7,551 nucleotides of DNA from an uncultured Oscillibacter sp. (lineage in GTDB: Bacteria > Bacillota > Clostridia > Oscillospirales > Oscillospiraceae): the NCBI GenBank assembly GCA_904393855.1, contig CAJFNE010000089.1:1-7551 (forward strand), written 5' to 3'. Below, piece by piece: positions 1 to 5,069 of the stretch (the first letter of the stretch is position 1; every line of letters starts with the position of its first letter). The translations under genes and the position numbers were made by a program. A model generated the notes under the pieces. The model was not told the DNA's origin. It worked only from the letters and a program-made list of their open reading frames with translations, and did no database searches.

Positions 1-215
1 GCCAGGTCCACGTTCCGCATCGGCGCGATCGTCGAGATCGCGTGCTTGTAGATGATCTGCTGCCGGCCGTCGCTGTCCAGCACCACCACGAAGGCGTCAA
101 AGCCCGTGATGACGCCCCGCATCTGGAAGCCGTTCATGAGGAACAGCGTCACCGGCACCTTGTCCCGCCGGGCCCGGAGAAGGAAGAGGTCCTGTAAATT
201 CGCTTTCGTCTGCAT
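1..215 (-). CDS. hfq: RNA chaperone Hfq (3' end beyond the window)
   Basis: Hfq is a cytosolic Sm-fold hexameric RNA chaperone that pairs small RNAs with mRNAs and binds A-rich RNA on its distal face. The window holds the first 71 residues, which cover nearly the whole Sm core. The N-terminus reads [12 protein letters not shown], with the Q8/D9 pair typical of Hfq. An Sm1-like stretch follows ([17 protein letters not shown], residues 20-36, then F39, D40 and F42). The diagnostic Sm2 motif is [12 protein letters not shown], residues 54-65, with Y56, K57 and H58. A basic patch RARR at 14-17 sits where rim arginines lie in other Hfq proteins. The start is set by AAGGAG about 9 nt upstream of ATG. 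It lies 60 nt downstream of miaA, the common miaA-hfq order, and its leader can form alternative hairpins (see the separate entry). The gene is cut by the left edge, so C-terminal tail length is unknown. Confidence 0.95.
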   Translation of the reverse strand, partial: MQTKANLQDLFLLRARRDKVPVTLFLMNGFQMRGVITGFDAFVVVLDSDGRQQIIYKHAISTIAPMRNVDL

Positions 216-217
216 AG

Positions 218-269
218 TCGTCCGCTCCTTTTTCTTTGTTGGGTCGGACGATGGTTGTCTCTTCGTCCG
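218..269 (-). promoter_or_regulatory. hfq leader with two mutually exclusive hairpins
   Basis: In the 60-nt gap between miaA and hfq the mRNA-sense strand carries CGGACGA (269-263), then its exact reverse complement TCGTCCG (251-245), then CGGACGA again (224-218). The last copy sits exactly between the hfq GGAG (228-225) and the ATG (215-213). The middle segment can pair with the first copy, giving a 7-bp stem with an 11-nt loop and leaving the RBS free. It can instead pair with the last copy, giving a 7-bp stem with a 20-nt loop that holds the Shine-Dalgarno. That loop is A-rich (AACAAAGAAAAAGG), the kind of RNA Hfq distal faces bind. The pairing is seen directly; a regulatory role is inference. 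Confidence 0.45.
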
Positions 270-275
270 CCAGGC

Positions 276-1220
276 TTATCCTAAGCCATGGGCGGACAGG
301 ATTTCTGTCGAACGCTGTAGGGCCCGCTCAAAATCCCGCTCTTTCCCCCAGGTGATCCAGTGGATGTTCGGGTTCCGCCGCAGCCAGGTCAGCTGCCGCT
401 TGGCGTACTGCCGGGAGCGGAGCTTTACCTCCGCGATGGCCTGCTCCACCGTGGCCTCCCCCTCCAGCACCCCCAGGAACTCCTTGTAGCCGATGGCCTG
501 CAGGGCCGTGGCGTCCCGGGGGAGGCCGCTCTCCAGCAGGCGCCGGACCTCGTCCAGCAGCCCCGCCTCCACCATCTGGTCCACCCGCCGGTCGATCAGC
601 ATCCGCATGTCGGCCCGGTCCGCGAACCGCAGGCCGATCCACACAGCGTCGTACCGGGGCGGGAGGCTCCTGGTCTCCTCGTTGTGGGCGGTGATGGTCT
701 TGCCGGTCTCCCGGTAGACCTCCAGCGCCCGGAGGATGCGCTTGGTGTCCGCCGGGTGCAGCCGCTCCGCCGCCGCCGGGTCCACCTGCCGCAGCTCCTG
801 GAGCAGCGGCTCGATGCCGCCAGACTCCAGCCGCTCCTCCAGCTCCCGCCGGACGGCGCCGCCGGCCTGGCCCGGGGCGAACTCCCGGCCCTGGACCACC
901 GCGTCCAGCCAGAGGCCGGTGCCGCCCACCAGGATGGGCAGCTTCCCTCGCGCCAGGATGTCATCCACAAGGGGGATGGCCGTCTGGGCGTACCGGGCGG
1001 CGGACCAGGACTCCGCGGGGTCCGCCACGGCGATCATGTGGTGGGGCACGCCGTCCATCTCCTCCGCCGTGGGGGCGGCGGTGCCGATGGTCATCCCCCG
1101 GTAGATCTGCATGGAGTCGGCGGAGACCACCTCGCCGCCGTACCGCTTGGCCAGCAGGACCCCCAGGGTGGTCTTGCCGCAGGCGGTGGGCCCCACCACG
1201 CAGACGATCTTCGGTGCCAT
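276..1220 (-). CDS. miaA: tRNA dimethylallyltransferase MiaA
   Basis: MiaA transfers a dimethylallyl group from DMAPP to N6 of A37 in tRNAs that read UNN codons, the first step of (ms2)i6A37 synthesis in the cytosol. The 314-residue length is normal for the family. Motifs in order: P-loop GPTACGKT (10-17); SADSMQIYRGM (33-43) with the conserved Asp35; GTAAPT and GVPHHMI (57-63); VGGTGLWL (98-105), usually GGTGLY; then DPAAAERLHPADTKRILRAL and TGK in the substrate region. The C-terminal part has QAIGYKEFLGVLEG and the tRNA-binding signature RSRQYAKRQLTWLRRNPNI. The start ATG follows the upstream flavoprotein stop codon by 3 nt, with GGAGAG lying inside the end of that gene, so translational coupling is likely. 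hfq follows downstream after 60 nt. All expected motifs are intact and there is no sign of decay. Confidence 0.98.
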   Translation of the reverse strand: MAPKIVCVVGPTACGKTTLGVLLAKRYGGEVVSADSMQIYRGMTIGTAAPTAEEMDGVPHHMIAVADPAESWSAARYAQTAIPLVDDILARGKLPILVGGTGLWLDAVVQGREFAPGQAGGAVRRELEERLESGGIEPLLQELRQVDPAAAERLHPADTKRILRALEVYRETGKTITAHNEETRSLPPRYDAVWIGLRFADRADMRMLIDRRVDQMVEAGLLDEVRRLLESGLPRDATALQAIGYKEFLGVLEGEATVEQAIAEVKLRSRQYAKRQLTWLRRNPNIHWITWGKERDFERALQRSTEILSAHGLG

Positions 1221-1223
1221 GGC

Positions 1224-1814
1224 TTACAGGCTCTCCGCCAGGCGGCGGGCCAGCGCGCAGCTCGCCTCCAGCAGCTCCGGCGCCTTGGCCGGGTCGATGT
1301 CCAGCCCGCCGGCAAACACATATTCAAACTGTGGGATGCCGAACATGGCCGCCAGCTGCCGCCAGTGGACCACGCCCACGCTGTCCTCGTGCTCGAAGTC
1401 CCCGCCGGAGGTGAGATACACCAGCCACTCCGCCCGGCAGTCCCCGTGGCAGCCGTCGGCCTCGTAGTGGTAGGCCAGCCCGTTGGCGGAGATGTACTCG
1501 ATGTAGGTCCGCAGGGTCGCCGGATAGCTCAGATCCCAGTAGGGGGCCGCCACCACCACGGCGTCCGCCCCCCGGAACTGCCGGGCCTGGTCGTACACCG
1601 GGGCGTCAAAGGCCCCCACGGAGGCCAGGGCGTCCCGCTCGTTCAGCATTTCCGGCGTGAACGGGACCAGGTCCAGCCCCGCCGCGTCCACGGTCTCCAC
1701 CGTCCAGTCCGGGTGGGCGGAGCGGAACGCATCCAGAAAGGCGTTTGCCAGTGCCCGGGTGCGGGACTCCGCCCCCCGCTGGCTGATGCAGCAGTCCACA
1801 AACAGCAGTTTCAT
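1224..1814 (-). CDS. Flavodoxin_2 / AzoR-like NAD(P)H-dependent FMN oxidoreductase
   Basis: This is a 196-residue flavodoxin-fold protein, probably a cytosolic NAD(P)H-dependent FMN quinone or azo-compound reductase. What is seen: a beta-strand start MKLLFVDCCISQRGAESRT, whose Ser-rich turn (residues 10-19) is the usual FMN-phosphate loop; a hydrophobic strand ADAVVVAAPYWDLSYPATLR (83-102), closely parallel to the AzoR segment with APMYNF and LKNY; then TYIEYISANGLAYHYEADG, matching the AzoR helix and its Gly-x-x-Phe/Tyr-x-Tyr turn; and a TSGG turn at 135-138 that contacts FMN in the family. Length fits (about 200 residues). AGGAGG lies 8 nt before the ATG. The gene starts 3 nt after the DUF6440-like stop and ends 3 nt before miaA, so it is the middle of a tight operon. 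It has several cysteines (C8, C9, C122, C126) not typical of AzoR. The exact substrate cannot be told. Confidence 0.85.
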   Translation of the reverse strand: MKLLFVDCCISQRGAESRTRALANAFLDAFRSAHPDWTVETVDAAGLDLVPFTPEMLNERDALASVGAFDAPVYDQARQFRGADAVVVAAPYWDLSYPATLRTYIEYISANGLAYHYEADGCHGDCRAEWLVYLTSGGDFEHEDSVGVVHWRQLAAMFGIPQFEYVFAGGLDIDPAKAPELLEASCALARRLAESL

Positions 1815-1817
1815 GGG

Positions 1818-2015
1818 TCATTCCTCCTCGAAATCCAGTACTGTGGTGATGATGGGGCGGCCCTCCCGGTCCAGCAGGGGGGTCAGCCCGGAACCCAGGG
1901 AGGAGCTATGCCAGAGGTAGTTGACGCCGGTTTCCCGGTCCACCCAGATGGCGGTGTCCTCAAAGACGGAGCTCTCCGAATGGGTGCGGATGAATCGTTT
2001 TTCCTTTTTGGCCAT
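1818..2015 (-). CDS. Small DUF6440-like protein
   Basis: This is a 65-residue soluble protein without a signal peptide or membrane segment. The start is the ATG of MAKKEKRFIRTHSES because AGGAGG lies 9 nt upstream. The frame stays open for 26 more codons upstream, but that extension is proline-rich, has no RBS and is rejected. The core reads AIWVDRETGVNYLWHSSS followed by GLTPLLDREGRPI, a pattern I recall from small clostridial proteins annotated as DUF6440 (conserved D-x-E/K-T-G-V-x-Y-L and G-L-T-P-L-x-D-x-x-G-x-P). The protein ends in an acidic DFEEE tail. No function is established for this family and none is proposed here. It is the first gene of the run that continues with the flavoprotein (3 nt gap), miaA and hfq, so its leader probably carries the promoter for the operon, although I cannot pick a convincing -35/-10 pair. 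Confidence 0.78.
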   Translation of the reverse strand: MAKKEKRFIRTHSESSVFEDTAIWVDRETGVNYLWHSSSLGSGLTPLLDREGRPIITTVLDFEEE

Positions 2016-2107
2016 GGATGGGGGCCTCCTTTTTGTTGTGTCCCACAAGGGGGGGGAGGGGGATGCGTCCGATGGGACGGGGACAACAGCCATGATGATG
2101 GCTGATT
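2016..2107 (-). other. Leader of the DUF6440-miaA-hfq operon
   Basis: This 92-bp non-coding leader lies between the small gene and the inverted-repeat unit. It carries a perfect 7-bp hairpin with a 4-nt loop at 2087-2104 (CAGCCAT / ATGGCTG), three bases from the outer end of the left inverted repeat. It also has G-runs on the plus strand (G8 at 2049-2056, G5 at 2058-2062, G3 at 2074-2076, G4 at 2079-2082), so the mRNA here is C-rich. AGGAGG just before 2015 is the ribosome binding site. No convincing promoter boxes were found. Confidence 0.5.
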
Positions 2108-2180
2108 CAATCCACCCCCCATTCTCTTTTTGTTCTTGACAAAAAGAGAACGGGCCGTGGACGGTCCAAGAGAAAAAATC
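2108..2180 (-). repeat. Left 73-bp inverted repeat with nested hairpin
   Basis: Read on the minus strand this arm matches the right arm (2697-2769) at 69 of 73 positions. It contains a perfect 12-bp AT-rich stem, TTCTCTTTTTGT / ACAAAAAGAGAA, with a 5-nt CAAGA loop. The stem extends outward through G-T and C-G pairs to a CCAC/GTGG base with two internal mismatches. Two of the four differences from the right arm are the two partners of one stem base pair, so pairing is kept. There is no U-tract directly after the hairpin, so it is not a textbook intrinsic terminator. Confidence 0.85.
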
Positions 2181-2191
2181 GCTTGGCGCAG

Positions 2192-2213
2192 AACCTGCAC
2201 ATACGCGCAGGTT
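2192..2213. repeat. 7-bp hairpin in the left part of the unit
   Basis: AACCTGC (2192-2198) and GCAGGTT (2207-2213) form a perfect 7-bp stem with an 8-nt loop. On the minus strand it is followed after 13 nt by a T6 run, too far for a standard intrinsic terminator. It is seen in the sequence and its function is unknown. Confidence 0.5.
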
Positions 2214-2410
2214 TGCTTAAATACGAGAGATTTCTGAATATATGCCGACTAAGACAGGGAAGTCTTCTACCGGCTCGCGCCGGACTTGGGCATTCGCTCC
2301 GCTCTGCCCCCGCGTGTGTCGGTCTGGTGGAGAACTCGGGGTGGGTGTCGAAAGGTCTGTCCTTCTATATTCGCTTGCGCTTAGCTTGGTGGTGGATGGG
2401 GGCTGGAAAC

Positions 2411-2436
2411 GGGCGGATGTGGGTATCCGCCCCTAC
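2411..2436 (-). repeat. REP-like GTAG hairpin, copy 1
   Basis: On the minus strand GTAG (2436-2433) is followed directly by GGGCGGAT, a 6-nt loop and ATCCGCCC, a perfect 8-bp stem. A GTAG tetranucleotide at the foot of a GC-rich hairpin is the hallmark of REP sequences recognised by REP-associated tyrosine transposases (RAYT/TnpA-REP, IS200-like). No such transposase gene is in the window. The hairpin faces copy 2, with the two GTAG ends turned toward each other. Confidence 0.6.
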
Positions 2437-2495
2437 AGGGGTGATGAAAACTCGGCGACCGGGCAACCACACAGGTCCGCCCCTCATACCGTCCC

Positions 2496-2521
2496 GTAGG
2501 GGCCGACGCCCTCGTCGGCCC
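2496..2521 (+). repeat. REP-like GTAG hairpin, copy 2
   Basis: GTAG (2496-2499) is followed directly by GGGCCGACG, a CCCT loop and CGTCGGCCC, a perfect 9-bp stem. It shares only the GTAG foot and the GGGC start with copy 1, so the stem bodies have diverged while pairing is kept. With copy 1 it forms an inverted pair separated by 59 bp, the layout of a BIME (paired REP) in other bacteria. Confidence 0.6.
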
Positions 2522-2696
2522 GCGTTTACCGCCAGGCCAGCGCCAGCGGAAAGAAAAGCAGGGGGTATCCGGGACTTCCCCGGACTAGAGGATTCCCCAG
2601 GGGCACCGCGTTTGATGAGAACTACTACGAGGAAAGACTAACCTTCCCCCGCCGACGGCCGGAGGTACGCGCTTGCGCGGACCGACCCGCCGCAGC

Positions 2697-2769
2697 GTTT
2701 TTTTCTTTTGGACCGTCCACGGCCCGTTTTCTTTTTGTCAAGAACAAAAAGAAAATGGGGGGTGGATTG
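2697..2769 (+). repeat. Right 73-bp inverted repeat with nested hairpin
   Basis: This is the partner of 2108-2180. The nested stem is TTTTCTTTTTGT / ACAAAAAGAAAA with a CAAGA loop: 12 perfect pairs, with U-A here where the left arm has C-G. It lies 45 bp beyond the mutL stop codon, so the mutL transcript would enter it first. It could act as a 3' end barrier or stabiliser for mutL mRNA, but the AT-rich stem with no following U-tract does not meet intrinsic-terminator rules. Confidence 0.85.
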
Positions 2770-2793
2770 TCCCGGCCAACGCCGCGTTTCCCC

Positions 2794-2810
2794 GCGCCGC
2801 AAAGCGGCGC
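2794..2810. repeat. Perfect 7-bp GC hairpin just after mutL
   Basis: GCGCCGC, a 3-nt AAA loop and GCGGCGC lie 4 bp past the mutL stop codon. There is no T-run on either side, so it is not called a terminator. The same style of hairpin (GCC-rich stem, AAA/TTT loop) recurs at 7522-7538. Confidence 0.55.
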
Positions 2811-2814
2811 CCGC

Positions 2815-4863
2815 TCAAGCCCTCTTGAACATCTTCTCCAAGTCATACTGGGTCATCCGCACCGCCACCGGGCGGCCGTGGGGACAGTAGCGGACCTCGC
2901 CGCTTTGCACTTTCTCCACCAGCACGCGCAGCTCCGCCGGGTCGCTCTCCCAGCCGCCCTTGATGGCCGCCTTGCAGGCGATGGTGTGCAGCAGGTTCTC
3001 CCGCTTCTCGTCGAGGTTCCCGCCGGTGCGGAGCTTCTCCGCGAACTCCTCCAGCGTGGCGGACACCTCGTCCGCGTCCAGGTCCGCCGGCACCTCCCGG
3101 GCCAGCACAGCCCCGTCCCCGAAGTCCTCGCAGGCAAAGCCCAGCTGCTCCAGCAGGGGGAGGTTGTCCAGCAGCAGCTCCGCGTCCTCCCGGCCCAGCT
3201 CCGCCACCACGGGCCTGAGCAGCATCTGCCGCATGGGGGGCTCCCGGGAGGCCAGCAGGCGGTCGAAGTTCACCCGCTCGTGGGCGGCGTGCTTGTCGAT
3301 GAGCCAGACGCAGCCGTCGCCGCTCTCACAGACGATGTAGGTGTGCAGCACCTCCCCGGCGATGCGCCAGGCGGCCTCCCGGGCCGGCTCCAGGGTCTGC
3401 TGACCCGGCAGGTCCAGGCTCTGCTGTTTTTCCGCCGGGATGGCGGGCACAAAGGGCCGCTCCGGCCGCTCCACAGCGGGAACCGGCGGCGGGACAGGGG
3501 GCTTTTGTTGGGCGGGCGCTGCCGGTTTTTCCGCCCGCTCCCGGGGCGCGGGCGCCTGGGGCGGGGCTTTCGTCGGAGCGTCCGCCGCCACCGAGACGGG
3601 GGGCCTGCCCAGGGCGCCGCCCCGGGGGTGCTCCGCCTGCCGGAACATCCCGTAGCCGGAGGCCGGCGGCGCGCTGTCCGCCACCCGCGTGCCGGAGCGC
3701 CACTCGCTGTCCCAGGCGGGACGGGGCCGCTCCGGGGCGGGACGGCTCCCGGCGGCGGGCTGTGCCGCCGCCTTTCCCGCCTGCTCCCGGTAGGTCTTGG
3801 CGTCCATGGATTGAAAGAAATCCTGCCGGGGGAGCACCGTCTGCTCCGCGGGGCGCGGCTCCTGCACCGCGCCGCCCCGCGCGTCCAGGCAGTCCAGCAC
3901 GGTGTGGTACACCGCGTCAAAGACCTCCTTTTCCCGGGCAAACTTCACCGTGGTCTTGGCGGGGTGGACGTTCACGTCCACCGCCGTCACCGGCAGCGTC
4001 ACGGAGAGGACACAGCCGGGGAACTTTCCCTTCATGAGCTGGTTCCGGTAGCCCTCCTCCAGGGCCGCTGTCAGCAGCTGGGACTTGATGAACCGGCCGT
4101 TCACGAAGAACACCTGCATGGACCGGGACCCCCGGCACAGCAGCGGCTTCGTCACAAAGCCGGACACGCCGACCTCGCCGCCCCGCCCCTCCACGGGCAG
4201 CAGGCTCCGGGCGAAATCCCGGCCCAGGGCCGCGTAGATGGCGGAGTCCAGCTTCCCGTCGCCGGGGGTGTGGAGGGCCTCCTGGCCGTCCTTGGTGAAC
4301 TTGAAGGAGATATCGGGATGGGACAGGGCCAAGTGCTGCATGAGCCCCGCCACGGCGGCGGTCTCGGCGCTGTCCTTCTTCATGAATTTCAGCCGGGCGG
4401 GGGTGTTGTAGAAGAGGTCCCGCACGGTCACGGTGGTGCCCTCCGGGGCGCCGGCCTCCTCCACCGCTCCCGGCACGCCGCCCTCCAGGTGGAGCGATGC
4501 GCCGCTGGGCGCGCCCCGCTGCCGGGTCAGGATGTCCACACGGCTGACGGCGGAGATGGCCGCCAGGGCCTCCCCCCGGAACCCCAGGGTGCCGATCCTG
4601 CCCAGGTCCTCGGCGGTGCGCAGCTTGGAGGTGGCGTGGCGCAAAAACGCCGTGGGCAGCTCCTCCGGCGCGATGCCGCAGCCGTTGTCGCTGACCCGGA
4701 TCAGTCCCATGCCGCCCCGGCGGATCTCCACCGCCACGGCGGTGGCGCCGGCGTCGACGGCGTTCTCCACCAGCTCCTTCACCACACTGGCCGGCCGCTC
4801 CACCACCTCGCCGGCGGCGATCAGATCCGCCACATGACTGCTCAGTTGTTGAATATGAGGCAT
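2815..4863 (-). CDS. mutL: DNA mismatch repair protein MutL
   Basis: MutL couples MutS mismatch recognition to strand removal. It is a GHKL ATPase with a C-terminal dimerisation/endonuclease domain. The protein has 682 residues. N-terminal motifs: IAAGEVVERPASVVKELVEN (15-34, with E30 and N34 as the ATPase residues), DNGCGI (59-64), TLGFRGEALAAISA (92-105), then GTTVTVRDLFYNTPARLKF. A Pro/Ala/Arg-rich linker of roughly 150 residues joins the halves. The C-terminal half has DKHAAHERVNFD (523-534), matching the endonuclease consensus DQHA-x2-E-x4-E except Q to K and the final E to D; QMLLRP (546-551), which fits the beta-clamp motif Q-x2-L/I-x-P; ACKAAIKGG (629-637); and CPHGRP (660-665). ATG 4863 was chosen because AGGAG lies 5 nt upstream and MPHIQQL aligns with other MutL starts. 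The open frame continues 38 codons upstream through tandem repeats. mutS is not in the window. Confidence 0.97.
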   Translation of the reverse strand: MPHIQQLSSHVADLIAAGEVVERPASVVKELVENAVDAGATAVAVEIRRGGMGLIRVSDNGCGIAPEELPTAFLRHATSKLRTAEDLGRIGTLGFRGEALAAISAVSRVDILTRQRGAPSGASLHLEGGVPGAVEEAGAPEGTTVTVRDLFYNTPARLKFMKKDSAETAAVAGLMQHLALSHPDISFKFTKDGQEALHTPGDGKLDSAIYAALGRDFARSLLPVEGRGGEVGVSGFVTKPLLCRGSRSMQVFFVNGRFIKSQLLTAALEEGYRNQLMKGKFPGCVLSVTLPVTAVDVNVHPAKTTVKFAREKEVFDAVYHTVLDCLDARGGAVQEPRPAEQTVLPRQDFFQSMDAKTYREQAGKAAAQPAAGSRPAPERPRPAWDSEWRSGTRVADSAPPASGYGMFRQAEHPRGGALGRPPVSVAADAPTKAPPQAPAPRERAEKPAAPAQQKPPVPPPVPAVERPERPFVPAIPAEKQQSLDLPGQQTLEPAREAAWRIAGEVLHTYIVCESGDGCVWLIDKHAAHERVNFDRLLASREPPMRQMLLRPVVAELGREDAELLLDNLPLLEQLGFACEDFGDGAVLAREVPADLDADEVSATLEEFAEKLRTGGNLDEKRENLLHTIACKAAIKGGWESDPAELRVLVEKVQSGEVRYCPHGRPVAVRMTQYDLEKMFKRA

Positions 4864-4890
4864 GGTTTCTCCTTTCATCAGGCCGCCGGG

Positions 4891-4957
4891 ATAAACAGCG
4901 AGCCAGCACAATGAGCCCAATAACAGCGAGCTAATAGCAGCGAGCCAACGGCGAGCC
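4891..4957. repeat. Degenerate 14-bp tandem array before mutL
   Basis: About 4.8 units of consensus AATAACAGCGAGCC lie 27 bp upstream of the mutL start. The clearest units are 4891-4904, 4919-4932 and 4933-4946. 4905-4918 is poorly conserved and the last unit is shortened by three bases as it runs into the first 70-bp repeat. The period is not a multiple of three and no gene uses it. The unit reappears once near the right edge of the window on the other strand (AATAACGAG, 7545-7537). Confidence 0.6.
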
Positions 4958-5024
4958 GCCGCGTCAGCGGCGTACAAGCGTCCCGGAGGGACCTTGGCCG
5001 GGGCGGGCTCCGCCTGACCCGGCT
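4955..5024. repeat. 70-bp structured direct repeat, copy 1
   Basis: It matches 5070-5139 at 68 of 70 positions. It is built of three hairpins: a 6-bp CGCCGC/GCGGCG stem, a 5-bp GTCCC/GGGAC stem, and a larger GCCGGG/CCCGGC stem enclosing GCGG/CCGC. A GCGTACAAGC box (4970-4979) lies between the first two. Both differences from copy 2 fall in hairpin loops. Confidence 0.9.
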
Positions 5025-5040
5025 ACTTCCAATCCGGGGT

Positions 5041-5066
5041 CCCCGGCGAAGCCCTCTTCGCCGGGG
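5041..5066. repeat. Perfect 10-bp hairpin between the two 70-bp copies
   Basis: CCCCGGCGAA, a 6-nt loop and TTCGCCGGGG form the longest perfect GC-rich stem in the window. It overlaps a CGGGGTCCCCG palindrome box (5035-5045) that also occurs in the right-edge array. There is no U-tract on the minus strand after it, so termination of the AEC transcript here is possible but not shown. Confidence 0.75.
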
Positions 5067-5069
5067 CTT

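Larger units (their letters stand above)
2108..2769. mobile_element. Candidate non-autonomous (MITE-like) unit bounded by 73-bp inverted repeats
   Basis: The 662-bp block between mutL and the DUF6440-like gene begins and ends with 73-bp inverted repeats that match at 69 of 73 positions. The interior holds no credible gene. It has a visibly lower-GC part (about 2205-2270), a 7-bp hairpin at 2192-2213, two opposed GTAG hairpins (2411-2436 and 2496-2521), and a near-perfect hairpin at 2664-2683 (8 of 9 pairs). At both inner edges the order read outward is the same: hairpin, 13-14 nt, T6 or T7, then the 73-bp arm. No transposase and no clear target-site duplication are visible (left flank gctgatt, right flank tcccggc). 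Calling it mobile is therefore inference; it could also be a REP/BIME-type composite island. Confidence 0.45.

Noticed and set aside
360..2105. 581-codon open frame on the plus strand
   Set aside because: It runs antisense across miaA, the flavoprotein gene and the DUF6440-like gene, all of which are supported by motifs and ribosome binding sites; its composition is Gly/Pro/His-rich shadow coding.
2108..2180. Intrinsic terminator call for the nested hairpins of the inverted repeats
   Set aside because: The stems are almost pure A/T and the U-tract is not directly after a GC-rich stem on either strand; T-runs lie 13-14 nt from the nearest GC hairpin. A role in transcript ending is possible but not supported by the standard rule.
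2183..2641. 152-codon open frame inside the inverted-repeat unit
   Set aside because: No RBS, no recognisable domain, and it crosses the two GTAG hairpins, whose pairing constrains the sequence; I treat it as a chance frame in a repeat.
2016..2814. tRNA, rRNA or riboswitch in the long gap
   Set aside because: I looked for cloverleaf arms, a T-arm GGTTCGA-type motif and known riboswitch cores and found none; only the inverted repeats and hairpins listed are supported.
2755..4914. 719-codon open frame on the plus strand
   Set aside because: It is antisense to mutL, which has every family motif; the frame is open because of high GC and codon bias, and its product is low-complexity Gly/His/Arg-rich without any domain.
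4864..4977. 38-residue N-terminal extension of MutL that looks like a signal peptide
   Set aside because: It is translated from the 14-bp tandem array and the repeat, has no RBS, and MutL is cytosolic; ATG 4863 has AGGAG and matches family starts.
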